From contig NC_092574.1 in the NCBI RefSeq assembly GCF_037975245.1, forward strand, positions 15,601,213 through 15,665,212: DNA of 64,000 bases, written 5' to 3'. Below are positions 15,931 through 32,070 of the stretch, piece after piece. The stretch's first letter is position 1. Each line of letters starts with the position of its first letter. This DNA is from Apostichopus japonicus (Eukaryota; Echinodermata; Holothuroidea; Aspidochirotida; Stichopodidae). A program made the position numbers and the translations under genes. The notes beneath the pieces are model-generated. The model was not told the DNA's origin. It searched no databases and worked only from the letters and a program-made list of their open reading frames with translations.

Positions 15931-16835
15931 GTACTCCCCACTGGCGGAGAAACAGGGGGGGTTGGGGGGTTTTAACCCCCCCCCCCCACTTTTTGAAGAG
16001 GGGGGTTGGCCCACACAATCAACCCCCCTAGTTTTTGCCAGTAATGTTTTGTTATAGCCTATGTTATGTGCTCCAAATGGCATAATAAATCAAATTATTA
16101 AATTTGAAATTGTTAAAGTCATTTCAACCTTTTACCTGGTAGGCTACATCAACAATTAACGACCGAAAACCGAGTTAGAATTGACCCACGCATTATTTCT
16201 AGCCCCTTTCCCCCACCTTGCGCATTGGAACTTGTAGCTCATAGCGCTAACTTCACCCCACAACAGACATACACAAAATAACGTTTTGTTGCTGTTGAAT
16301 AGCTTTGGAACTGTATACACTTGCCAACTTCAACGAGGTGAAGGAAGGAAAAGAAAAAGAAGAAAGAGAAAAGGAGAAAAGGATGGAGTAGAAATACGGC
16401 AAGAAAACGGGGAGAGAAAGAGGAACAGTGACAAAATTATTCGAATTTGTAAAGCAAACAGCAGATATCACATCCAACTTTTTCAGTAGTGGGGACATGA
16501 TATACCGTGTCCCCACCAATTTGTCTTGACCAATAGCTGCATTTCAAGTTCCCCTGTATTGAACTTTGGCGCAGTTTGATCCAGCATTGTGCAAATGACA
16601 TGCAGCAGTTCTCATTTTATTGTATTTTATCCACAGTTGTTAAATATAGGACGGAAATCGCATTTGCCGCAGTCTATATTTGTTTTCTGGGAGAGGACCC
16701 CAGACCCATCGTATATACAAAAGTCTACTTGGGTTATTTGTCCCCTGATTTTCTTTCTGCAGACGCCCATGTATTTCTCCAAACTAAATTTCTAAGCCAT
16801 GAGATCTAAAACTTAAGGAGGTTTAGGAGCATCAT

Positions 16836-16935
16836 TAGGTCTGGGAAGTGTTATTTCCGGCGATCTGGGAGGTATATTTGCCCAAAAAAATCGTACGCTA
16901 CGCGCGAACCCATGGTCGCGCTCCGCTTAGATAGT
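16836..16935 (-). repeat. family 1 hAT core fragment, copy i
   Basis: GGGAAGTG, TTTCCGGCGATCTGGGAGG and GCTCCGCTTAGATAGTG occur in the order expected for the reverse complement of the MITE at 2901-3191. There are several substitutions and no termini, so it is a diverged fragment inside the larger element. Confidence 0.65.
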
Positions 16936-17457
16936 GTCATAGAACAGACACGCGTCCCCACCATTATCCAAGACAGATCTGCGCCCATGCTCAAAACTGT
17001 CGATGTGTGTAGTGTTCGGATTCGGAAATATCTGGTATATTTTTATTTCCTTCAACGAAATTTTTTAGTAGCCGTCTGAATTTTCGAAAATTCCCTAACC
17101 AACATTCTTCATCATACTTCATCATACTCGTGCAATTTTGACCCGTCTGTTAGGGTTTGAAGGAAGTTTTTCTATATCGGTTGTCCATAGATGATATTTT
17201 GTGCAACATTATGGGTATGTTTTGAAGTGAATTTATTCACGAGAATTGTGAATTTTCAAATTCTGAACAGTGGGGCTGACGGATATTGTGGGCCGCGATG
17301 AAGAATCACCTACAAAAGCAATGATCCACAGGATATGTGATGAAGTCGAACATGATGTGTGACTGGTGACAATCTTCAAAAAGGTTATAGATGAGAAAAA
17401 AAGTATTTGGAAAAAACTTGGTTCTCAGGCAAAAGTGTACATATGGTTGGTCAGTTT

Positions 17458-17557
17458 CAAGCCCGAGAAGTGCCATTTCCGGTGATCTGGGGGTACCAAA
17501 ACCAGAAATTTGCTTGTACGCTGCGCGCCAACCTATGGTGGCGCTCCGCTTAGATAG
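17458..17557 (-). repeat. family 1 hAT core fragment, copy ii
   Basis: AAGTGCCATTTCCGGTGATC followed by CGCGCCAACCTATGGTGGCG and CTTAGATAG match the reverse complement of 2901-3191 closely. It is probably part of an insertion ending at the CATACGCCCCTG terminus at 17589-17600. Confidence 0.7.
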
Positions 17558-17611
17558 TAATACGCGTCCCCCGGGTTAGAAAATCCTGCATACGCCCCTG
17601 GTTAAATGCAG

Positions 17612-17720
17612 CTTTTCAAGGCCTGGGCAGTGCCATTTACTGCAATCTGGGAGGCAATATTTGCCAAAAAATTCTTGTGCACTTCGCGCCAACTTATGGT
17701 GGCGCTCCACTTAGATAGTG
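17612..17720 (-). repeat. family 1 hAT core fragment, copy iii
   Basis: TTTTCAAGGCCTGGGCAGTG through TTCGCGCCAACTTATGGTGG and CACTTAGATAG repeat the same core about 155 bp after copy ii. Together the three fragments form an irregular direct array. Confidence 0.7.
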
Positions 17721-17810
17721 AGCCAGCAGTTATGACTTTTTATTTCATCAATGGCCTGCAACCCCCCCCCCCCCCACTTCTGACAAGAAATCTCCGCCAC
17801 TGGTACTCCC

Positions 17811-23064
<5,254 letters not shown>

Positions 23065-23072
23065 GTGTCTAC

Positions 23073-23440
23073 CATAGGCGTAGGAGCCCAATTTGATCGG
23101 GGGGGGGGGTTGTAACGACTTGCCCGCAAAATACAACCCCACCCCCCCCCCCCAAAGAAAATAATATTAAGCGCGCTGGGGAAAAGCACTGTAGTTTTTG
23201 GTAATTCACTATGTCGTCGAATATAATTTGTTGAAAAAAAAAGTTTTCCCCTTTGTTACATTAACATAGCTTTTGTAGTCAGTAGTCTATGTAGCCTTCA
23301 GGCAGATAACTATACTCATAGGCGTAGGATTAGTTTTCTTTCAGTAGGTGCCTGAAAAATTCTCAGCATATGCCCGAATTTTCACAAAAAAATTCGGTTG
23401 GGGGGGGGGGGGCTGCAGCCCCCCGCCTCCTACGCCTATG
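23073..23440. mobile_element. hAT-like non-autonomous element, family 2
   Basis: A 368-bp element with perfect 14-bp inverted ends (CATAGGCGTAGGAG at 23073-23086 and its reverse complement at 23427-23440) and a perfect 8-bp duplication GTGTCTAC (23065-23072 and 23441-23448). G and C homopolymers occur just inside both ends and at about 23142-23153. A second left-type end (CATAGGCGTAGGA) lies inside at 23317-23329 without its own duplication, so the interior appears to contain a duplicated or captured terminus. There is no transposase frame. Confidence 0.8.
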
Positions 23441-23697
23441 GTGTCTACATTTGTATGCAACAATTTGTCAGAGTCTAGGGACATTATGCTCTCTAGTTGA
23501 TTGTTTAAAGTTCATAAGTACTTAAATAAATAAAAATAAATATGCTAGAATGACAGATAATTGTCATTCATGCTCAGATTTCAACAACTTGGTACTTTGC
23601 TGCATTTCTCAAAAGAAAAGAGAAATTTCAAAATTGAACACTACTCCATGACTGGGAGTTGTCAAAGGAGTTCAGGGGTACTACCCCACACCCTAGT

Positions 23698-23820
23698 GAG
23701 GTCGTATTTTAAGACGTATTTGAGGACGTATTTTAGGATATATTTTAGGACGTAGTAGGAAGCATTTTAGGAAGAATTGTAGAACATGTTTTATAGGACG
23801 TATACCGTATATTAGGAAGC
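23698..23820. repeat. degenerate tandem repeat, about 13-16 bp period
   Basis: Variants of GAGGACGTATTTTAG recur head to tail (GTCGTATTTTAAG, ACGTATTTGAGG, ACGTATTTTAGG, ATATATTTTAGG, then more diverged units). Translation gives a Tyr-Phe-Arg-Thr-like pattern that is only a by-product. Confidence 0.6.
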
Positions 23821-25130
23821 ATGTGTTCAAGCTCTTGGGTTTCGCCATGTATAGAGATGTACCTCTAATCCACTTGTTAAAACATACTATCAGAACGGTT
23901 CAGTGAAGCAGAACGTTTTTTTCTCATAATATTTATTTCTTATTTAAACGACTGAACCGAGGGAGACGATATTTTGTGTGGACATCTTTAATCTGATTGA
24001 GGATATTTCATCACCTATATACATGGATGATGGTCCCAATGGTCATGTGTCTCACATTTACACCCCTGGATGGTTTTACGCCCAATGTAGAGTAAACTCG
24101 GGAACCTTTTTTCATTGATTAGGATAGAGAGAGGGGTGAGGGAGATCACATGTTGAATGGGCGAATTAGATTATCCCAGAATCTAAGCAACTAAAGGTCA
24201 ACCAGGGTCAGTGTAACGAATTACCACTCTCACAACAATTTCGGAATATAAATTGTAAGACTACCAGGGACCCCCGACACAGGTTTGCGATAGGGGAATC
24301 AAATAAATGTTAAGTGGTGTTGAATATCTTTGCTAGGAACATTTTCGGGGATATATACCATAACCTTTAAGTCCCCTTGGAAATACGCTGCATTGCGTAC
24401 GGTATAGACCATATATAGACTGCAGAAAAGCTTCTGCATATACAAACTTGTATATACAAATACATGAATAGAGACATTATATATTACAACACGTATGCTC
24501 GTAAAATAAAAATTTCCATTCATAAACTATTGCTTACTTATCATATTATATTGTCTGCCAATACAAGCGTCCGTCGATGTTGTTGTCACAGTCGTTCGTG
24601 ATGTAAGGGGAAAACCAATAATACCGGCATATTATGTTAGTATATGTCCCTCGAGACAAATAACAAAACACCGACGAACCAAGCAGCTGCACAACGGCGA
24701 AAGATTAAAGGGCTTGTCCTCGACAGGTTTCTTTTTTGTTTTGTTTTTAATTCAGTAGGAATTCAGTATCAACTTTCAATGCATAAATGAATAATTAAAT
24801 AAACAATAAGGTACATGTTTGCAGATAATAGAGGGTGTCTTTTTTCAGTTGTAAAATTAAGGCATACTGCCTGTAAATTGTTAGTGGACTGTTTTCGGTT
24901 GATCGGTTGAGGACGAAGGAACTGCTAACCCCGTAAAACAATGAAACTTTTTTGGAATTGGAGAACTGGTTAACTTGAGGGATATTTCAGTGACTGAATC
25001 TGATTACTTTACAAAACTGCTGGAAATTGTCTGCTTTATTCGGTTACCACATCCTCATAGGCCTAGATATTTCACGGCGAAGATATAAATTTGGCAAATT
25101 TGATTTAACTAGCTGGTACAGTGAATGCAT
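23821..25130. other. gene-free stretch, nothing recognised
   Basis: Only short frames and no recognisable repeat boundary between the tandem repeat and the inverted family A copy. Confidence 0.5.
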
Positions 25131-25132
25131 CT

Positions 25133-25345
25133 GACAAGTGCAGAACTAATGATGACGTCATCGTGGCGACGAAGCTGTAAACGTCTTAGTTTGTCTTTAA
25201 AATCATCTATCCATAAAGGAAAATAATATTTCTACGAGAAAGTTAAATTTTGATAAAACACAAAATAAGATTACATAGAAAATCGACAGCTAAACAGACA
25301 TTCTAAGTGTGTTACATTTCATGGATCAATCAACAGTTGGCAAAT
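25133..25345 (-). repeat. dispersed repeat family A, partial inverted copy
   Basis: The reverse complement aligns with the distal part of the copy at 39794-40245. Matching blocks in order are ATCAAAAT, TCGTAGAAATATT against TTGTAGAAATATT, AAGACAAA, and a GATGACGTCATC end against GATGACATCATC. The 5' half of the family is absent. Confidence 0.55.
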
Positions 25346-25947
25346 GTAGGCAATCGTTTAATCTCAGAACTTTTATTGATATAATATATCCACCTGAGCA
25401 GGTGATAGAGAATTAAGCATGACAACCCATCTACGGAAGTCAAGACTGACATACAAATAGGAAAACAGGCTCAATATCACACGATGAGAGGAACTTCACA
25501 TTTTTAATAAACAAAAAATACTTTGCATGTCTCCTTCACGAATTTTACTTAGCCTACGCGGAAAACCGCAACTGACAAGACCATACCGACATATATAGCA
25601 TTTATGATATATCTATCACTAATCAAGCCGAATGTTTTTCCTATGATCTTGCGCGATGCTTTTTTCGTTGACGTCACCATATGACATTCTTGGATCATAG
25701 CAATTTTGAGATGATGAAACGCCTGATATTGAACTGACCGATATGGTCTTCACTGTAATCGAGATGTTTTTGTTGTTGTTTTTTTTAACCGCAAGCTTCC
25801 AACGGTCTATAGCTGACCAGGCATCGTATTACACAGTGGTTTAGTATACAATACCTTGTTTATACATTCCATCAGTTCTTGCACAAACAAGTTGTATTGT
25901 GTGCGGAGGCTAACTTCTTGAAATGCCGGAACAGCGCAAAGAAAGTT

Positions 25948-26020
25948 ATGACTTGAACGGGATTCGAACCGGTGACCTCTGGATTCTTGGAATGTTAATA
26001 GAATTGTTAGCTCTATATTG
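25948..26020 (-). repeat. tRNA-derived SINE fragment or tRNA pseudogene
   Basis: On the minus strand, AGAGGTCACCGGTTCGAATC with a consensus RNA polymerase III B box (GGTTCGAATCC, 25960-25970) forms a T arm and variable loop. The expected A box is only weakly recognisable (AGAGCTAAC near 26010-26018), and I cannot fold acceptor or D arms. It is best read as the head of a tRNA-derived SINE or a decayed tRNA copy. Confidence 0.5.
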
Positions 26021-26149
26021 TAGTTTGTAATAAATGGCCATCGAGGAAACTATGTATGTGATATCAATAGAAAAGCTGTGTTAAGTACGTCACAACCTTC
26101 ACTGTTGACGTATAGGCCTACTACTAATCCGAAGAAAGACATTTTGTAA

Positions 26150-26277
26150 AGGTTCCTTCAAGTTGAAGGAACCTATTCAAAATTTCCTTTTTGGGCCCAT
26201 GAAAAAACTCTATTGCTTGACTTGTGTTAAAGCCTTCAACACAAGTCAAGCAATATAGTTTTTTCATGGGCCCAAAA
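26150..26277. repeat. paired near-perfect hairpins of unknown nature
   Basis: Two hairpins lie 14 bp apart. The first (26150-26174) has perfect 12-bp arms AGGTTCCTTCAA/TTGAAGGAACCT and a single-base centre. The second has 40-bp arms (26189-26228 and 26238-26277) that pair with one mismatch and a 9-base loop AAAGCCTTC. The long stem resembles a miRNA or hairpin-siRNA precursor in size, but the near-perfect pairing also fits a recent inverted duplication or a foldback transposon. No flanking duplication was found. No gene overlaps it. Confidence 0.75.
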
Positions 26278-28523
26278 TGATAATGTAAGTTGGCACTCTC
26301 GGGACAATGCAATTTATACGGGAGAAATGCATCTTCATGGTGCAGTGAAAAATCATTAAACATGAACAGGGAAGAGAAAAAGGCGCAGTGTATGAAACAG
26401 AAAATAATACCTCATCTTTCCGATCGATCGATGTAATAATAGTATGATGCATCGTGTGCTTAAACTAAGAATTAAATATGGCTAGACAATGGAACAAGTC
26501 TCAGGCATGTGATTACAGACGGGCTGGATGGTGCAGAGATTTACCAGGAACATGTCTTTGTGAACACTATCACTGTTGGCTTAATGAACGTTCATTCTCA
26601 AATTTAACACATCGGCTCCAATCACAACAGGACCGAGTACATTTCTGTTTACCGACATATCTCACCATTAAAACTTATAGAAGTAACGAACGCTATCTTC
26701 ATCGAGCTTTAAACAGTAGTCTTTTTTAGCAAACTTGCCTTATCCCATCAGATCTACCCAATAAGTAAAGCCTTGTATGCTTTTCTCACGTGAACTACTG
26801 GTCGCCATCCTCCACAGAACAGACGGATGCAAAAGCCTGGTAAAACATGAGCTTGGTAGAGAGCACACCTTGGGAGAATGGGGGGTGGGGGGCTGACACT
26901 TAAGATGAAAAGACAAGAAATCACTTCGTCAACCGTTGAAGTGGTCATCTACACTCTACAGTATATATTTTTTATCAAATTGAAAAAAGTCTAAATTGAC
27001 ATATTTTTCATTACTCGAATATAAAGAAATTATAATGAGATGCCAAGCTCTGATAAAAAGCAAACATGTATAGTCATGAGTGAATTCGGCTGCCCGTAAG
27101 TACAAAGCTGTAATTTCCTTCATATGCAACATTTTGCTTCAAATAGTAGTTCCAGGAATAATCTGAATGAAATAAATCTCATTGCTTCTGTTCTTCAATC
27201 ATGTAAGGAACAATGTAGTGTGCTTTAAGGGGCACCATTCTTGAATTTTAATTCATTACTAAACACAACATCTTGTTATTGTTGATAAGATGTACAACTA
27301 TCATTATACTCATCAAAGATAAAGAAAAGAATTCCCATAAAGTGATAATAGAAATATAATAAGAAAGATGTATTTGTGTACAAGAGAGTGGGAAAGTAAA
27401 GGGGGGTGGGGTTTGGAGGAGGGAGTGGAGATGCAACATTCTCCTAGTCAAACCTCTTCCTCTTGCCCCCACCCCCCCCTCCTCAAAAAACAAAACAAAC
27501 TTGAGTAAATTTTTGACAAACATGATTGAAAGGCAAAACCACTTGGTGGAAATAGTTTATCAACACGGCTGTCCTTTTGGAATGGCAAACATCTTGGCAG
27601 CAATATTCAAATGATTACTGGCAATGGCATGATTGAAATGTTGTCTGGTCTTTGAACTTTAAGGTATGTTGCAACATACATCTGGATGCATTTGATTTTA
27701 AGGTTACCTACACTAATGTGATCCATTGCCAATCTCCCCCCTTCCTCCCAAAGGAAAATACCGACGATACCTTCAGCATCATACTTTATAATATTACAAT
27801 AACTCCATTCATATAAAATAATCAAATAAGCAAGAGAGTTCAATTCATATATTTCAGGGCAACTGTAGCAGATATCACACTTGACAGTGGTTGCATTGGT
27901 TTAATTCAGATCTACAGGATACTTCATTTGCATATCAAAAGAATGTGTCACATTGCATATCCACAACCAAATATCCACATCTTCACTCGTAAATATCCAT
28001 AATAAAAAAAGAGGATCTTGTTTGTAAAGGAAATGTGTGAAATAAATGCATCGCTTTTCTTGTTGAATGCATTTTCTTGTGGATGTACACTTAAAATTTT
28101 GTTGGACTGTTATAATAAGGAGATTCTTGCATCAAAAGAAAATCTCATTTGCATATCCACATATAGCTCATACTCAACTAATGCTATCTGTGGGCTGATA
28201 TTCATTGCTCCTGCCAATATCTTACATTCTCATCCTATAGACTGTCTTCCTTACAACAACAAGTCTGCTACCCTTGGGAAACCTTTTGGCATTTTCTGTG
28301 AGTTACATCAGCTGGAGGGCTATCAAGATTTCAGCTGCAGTACTGCCTGGAATGACAGAGCAGAAAAATATGACCATTATACAAAGCAAGTATCAATGTG
28401 CAATGTGGTTTCGATGGTATATTATAATAAGTCACCTCATCATAAATGAAATGTCTCATTTAGACATTCATAGTACTCTATCTACATATCAGTCTTGTAT
28501 TACTCAAGAAAGTACTCGGCTCT
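26278..28523. other. gene-free stretch and probable COMMD8 3' UTR
   Basis: No independent gene is supported. The right part probably holds the COMMD8 3' untranslated region; a minus-strand ATTAAA at 27899-27904 is a possible poly(A) signal about 620 bp past the proposed stop. A plus-strand frame of 143 codons at 28018-28449 has no recognisable domain and is antisense to that region. C/G tracts occur at about 27467-27479. Confidence 0.45.
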
Positions 28524-31500
28524 CTAGTAGCACTTGAATACTATTTTAGTATAACTGATTTTGAAACAACCCTTGGTGGTCATGTTGCATGTAAGCAGCA
28601 GTACTTGCTAAACATTTTGAATGTTGAGGGCAATCTCACTTTTATTTGGAAACATTTAAGTAGAGGCTTCAAAGAGCAGGAAAGGCTGCAAAAATGTACA
28701 TGCCTGGAAGATAGGGCACTCCAACAAAGGGTGCTATCTGATATAGGTTTTAATGTGCATTGTCTGTACTTTTATGGATATCTGAAGCAAAGCAAAACAA
28801 TCGCTAGAAAGCGTTTAAGAGCAAGCAAGCAAACATGCAGAATGGGTGCACTCTACTTCAATAAAGTACAAAACATACGATTGAAAGATGTGATACCTTA
28901 TGAGCTGCTTCTAAGGATGTGATAAACGATTTCAGCTCATTAACATTCATCTCCAATGGAATGGTTCTGTTGGTGCCTTCTTCATTCACGGTTAGACTAA
29001 GGTTAACCAACGGCTCTTCAACACTTGAAATTTTGTCACTTGCGAGGGCATACTGTAATAAATGGAATTATGTAATAATAAACTCTGCACAATTTATTAC
29101 ACTAAGTAATCAAAGGAAGTAAATTATGAAATAAATGCAGACACAAGAGGTTAAAAATTTAACAAAATTAAAATATTGAGGCACTATTGCAATATGTTCC
29201 GAGCACTGATTAGTAGTGTTTTCTTTTTATATGTAAGAAACTTGTGAAATGGCTTTTGTGTACAATATCTTCTTAAATATCTTATAAAATGGGAAATCAA
29301 AACACAATTTTTTTTTTACAAGCCTACTGTAGATCAAACAGAATGCTTCCATTTGCAGCATGCACATTTATTGTTTTAAGTTTTTAAGTTGCAAGTCTTA
29401 GAGTAATTAACCTCAGTCATATATTGCATTCCCCAGCAAAGGAATGCCAAAAAAAAAAAAAAAATATTGGTACTGTAGGAATAGAATTCAAAATCAGTGA
29501 CCTCATTTTTGCCAGCTGAGCTGTTCGAATTTAAAACTTGAGTTTGGTCTCTTTGGATTACTTCTTGTCATATTACAGTGTTCCAGAAAGTGAAAAGCCA
29601 CAGTACCATATGCGTACCACAATACACATATTGATAAAACCATTTATAATACCCAATTATACATCTGTTACATCTAATAACGTAGGACCGAAGGCATTTT
29701 CAATTATGCAATATGGAACACAAATGCAAGCAAGTTTCTAACACAGATGTAAAATACAGTAAGACAAATTCATTTTCACCTTGATTTTCCAGTCAAAGTC
29801 CCGTAGGTAACTTTCTGATATAGACAAGGTCTGCTCCACCAGGGCCGCCTGAAGGTCATCTTTCCTTAATGACAAACACTGAAATATACTCTCTCTGTAA
29901 GGCTCTGGAAGAGCTGCTAAGGTTTCATCCAACTAAAGGAAAGAAGAATTTTCAACTCATGTTTTAATTTGATGTAAGAAATTATGTAAAAACAAGAATG
30001 ATCTGTGAAGAGCCAAAGATAGCTGTTTATCATTACTGAAATGTTACACAATTTTTTTAGGCCTAGAGCCACTCCTTTTGCATGAGCAGTCAGTTAATTG
30101 TTGTTCTAATCACTTGGCTGTAAGAAATACTTGAGCCCATAGTAGCAGGAATTAACAAATTGAATACTATCTTCATCATAAAAGGGATTACTCTGAGTAT
30201 ATTAAATTCGGCACCTCAACTTCGGAAATGTACCATTGATGTAATTGATAATACTGCTATAAAATATCTTGGGATTTATCTGGACAGAGAAATGTCTTTT
30301 GTTAAGTACATTACAGAGAAATGCAAAACTGCTATGTTTAATTTGCATTGCATAAGAGTCTTACACAGCCATCTGAGCAGAAAATCTCTTGAACAGGTGA
30401 TATATTCCTTGGTTTTATCCCAACTGGACTACTGATGTACTTTACTGCATGATTTGCCTAATTCATCCATTTGCAAAGAGAGCAAAATCTTGCTGCCAAG
30501 CTGATCCTTAACAAGAAAAAGCGTTATAGTGCTACAGAGTGTCTGAAAGAGCTTCACTGGCTTCCTGTTAGATACAGAATACTTTTTAGACTCTTATGCA
30601 TGTTATATAAATGTGTCAATGGCCAAGCTGCCAAATATTTGGTTAATTATTTTATTAAAAAGGAAAGTGGGTATTCTCTTAGGTCTGGAACTAATTACGT
30701 TGTTCCGAGAACTAGGATGAAGACCTTGTGGCAGGTCCAAGGGAGTGGAACAGCTTACAGTACCCACTGAAATTCAGACGTGTTGTTCCTTCACAAGTTT
30801 TAGGAGCAAACTTCATCTGTTCCAGGTTGCATTACACTAGTACTGCTTTAGGGTGTGGTTGTTTTTGTAAAGCGCTACTGCATAGAGTTTCTATAGAAGT
30901 GAGTGCTATAGAAATGCCATTATTATTATAATTATTATTATCACTCTGTAAGGCTAAGAGTAGCTTCATGCATATTTAAAGGGCCAGTGAACACACTACA
31001 TCAAGTGCAGCCATCAGCATGTTCAATTTTTTTTATTGCAGAACAAAAGTGATGCATACTTCAAGGTCACCAATACCTTTTTCATTATTTCATTACATTT
31101 AACATCAAATATGCAACAACAACAACAAAACAAAAAAACCCATCAAATCTGTTATACCACAATGCACTCTAGAGACAAATAAGCATGATCAAGTCAAACC
31201 TCATCTTTCTTTAGGTTGCTGCGAGAGAAGATAGTGATAATTTGCTTCAAGTCTGAAAGCACTCCAAACCAGTCTTCCAAGGTCCAGACCTCGCTATATT
31301 TTGTATAATCAGGAGTAGATGACCGTATTAAACTGTCAATGGTGTGGTGGAAAAGCTAAGGTAGAAAAATGGATTTAATAGAACCATTAATAATATAATT
31401 CATAAATAAACTTTATATAAACTGGGAGAAACAATGAAGTATGGGGTCTCTTAAAAAGTATATATGATATATGTTAAATTTGCTGTAGTACAGGCATAAA

Positions 31501-32070
31501 TGTTCTTTAAAGGATAGTGGTGGGGACGATATCGCTTATTTTACTCAGTTGATTAGTTCTATCCTTCAGCAGTTGATGTGATTTCATCGATGGTTCGATC
31601 AGATTCGGCCAAGAATTATAAGTACATAATCTGGACATTAACAGTGGACCACAGTGAAGCCATACAAGTTATAAGGGTAGCGCAGGAGTTGCAGGACATT
31701 CTGCAATTACTCCGGACTTGTGACATTTGGTCTTGTATTGATTGAAAATTCAGGAAATGTTGTAGGAATTGTATAATTCGTCCCGCTTCCGAGTGAATAC
31801 AGTGCCAGGCAATGTTCTATATTTGTGTATTCGCAGAACTAGCTCCCGCGCATTGGCCCAGGGAAGTATCTACTGACCTAGGCTATATTTCTAACGGTTT
31901 ATCACAAGATAACCAAAAATTACAAAACCAAAAATGAAAATAAATGGGTTCTGCGTAAATTTTGGAAATTGTTAACACAAGTAGTACAATACCGCATCAA
32001 ACTTCTTTTCAGGACACTTTCCGATAAGTTCTGTACGGAGATTGCCTAATGTTAGCTGATGTCCTGCCAT
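28524..32070 (-). CDS. COMMD8: COMM domain-containing protein 8
   Basis: Minus-strand exons: 32070-31993, 31355-31200, 29932-29780, 29052-28897 and, tentatively, 28607-28524. The first four are all phase 0 and give 181 residues; the last adds 27 and TAG, making 208 (human is 183). Exon 2 carries an EVWTLEDWFGVL-type motif matching the COMMD8 N-terminal helical region. Exons 3-4 form the COMM domain, with DFDWKIK followed by ALASDKISS, EEPLVNLSL and a LEAAHK end, the order seen in COMMD8 (residues about 115-181). COMMD proteins form the ten-member Commander ring that supports endosomal recycling and restrains NF-kB through cullin ligases. The start ATG has a purine at -3. The first 4 exons are secure. 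The last exon rests on a VLLL similarity to the usual VVLQL ending and has a weak acceptor. A LINE fragment lies antisense in the 29933-31199 intron. Confidence 0.88.
30150..30940 (+). pseudogene. CR1/L2-like LINE fragment, 3' end of ORF2
   Basis: Plus-strand frames from 30160 encode the C-terminal part of a non-LTR retrotransposon reverse transcriptase: IKYLGIYLDREMSF, then a QVIYSLVLSQLDY block, then LKELHWLPVRYRI and a YKCVNGQAAKYL block, as in CR1/L2-clade elements. After the LDY motif at 30433-30435 there is an in-frame stop, and the reading frame then shifts. A second shift precedes the TSFRSKLHLFQVALH terminus ending near 30840. The 3' tail has TTTTGTAAAGCGC and an ATT microsatellite (30924-30950), typical of LINE ends. 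It is severely 5'-truncated, non-functional, and antisense within a COMMD8 intron. Confidence 0.85.

Larger units (their letters stand above)
15939..17802. mobile_element. composite hAT-like non-autonomous element, 1.86 kb
   Basis: The termini CACTGGCGGAGA (15939-15950) and TCTCCGCCACTG (17791-17802) are inverted repeats with one mismatch. A perfect 8-bp duplication GTACTCCC flanks the whole unit (15931-15938 and 17803-17810), the hAT signature. G and C homopolymers sit just inside both ends. The interior holds no transposase I can recognise. It does contain three diverged copies, inverted relative to 2901-3191, of the family 1 core (near 16836-16935, 17458-17557 and 17612-17720), and one family 1 type end (TACGCCCCTG) at 17591-17600. 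It looks like an older element into which family 1 sequence was inserted or amplified. Confidence 0.7.

Noticed and set aside
28018-28449. 143-codon plus-strand open frame
   Set aside because: No recognisable domain or splice partner; it is antisense to the probable COMMD8 3' untranslated region.
28605-28922. 105-codon plus-strand open frame
   Set aside because: It overlaps COMMD8 exon 4 and the last intron on the opposite strand, so it is most likely a shadow frame.
29480-29540. Second tRNA/SINE-like segment on the minus strand (CAGCTCAGCTGG)
   Set aside because: The A-box-like word is present but the B box is not recognisable; too degenerate to annotate.
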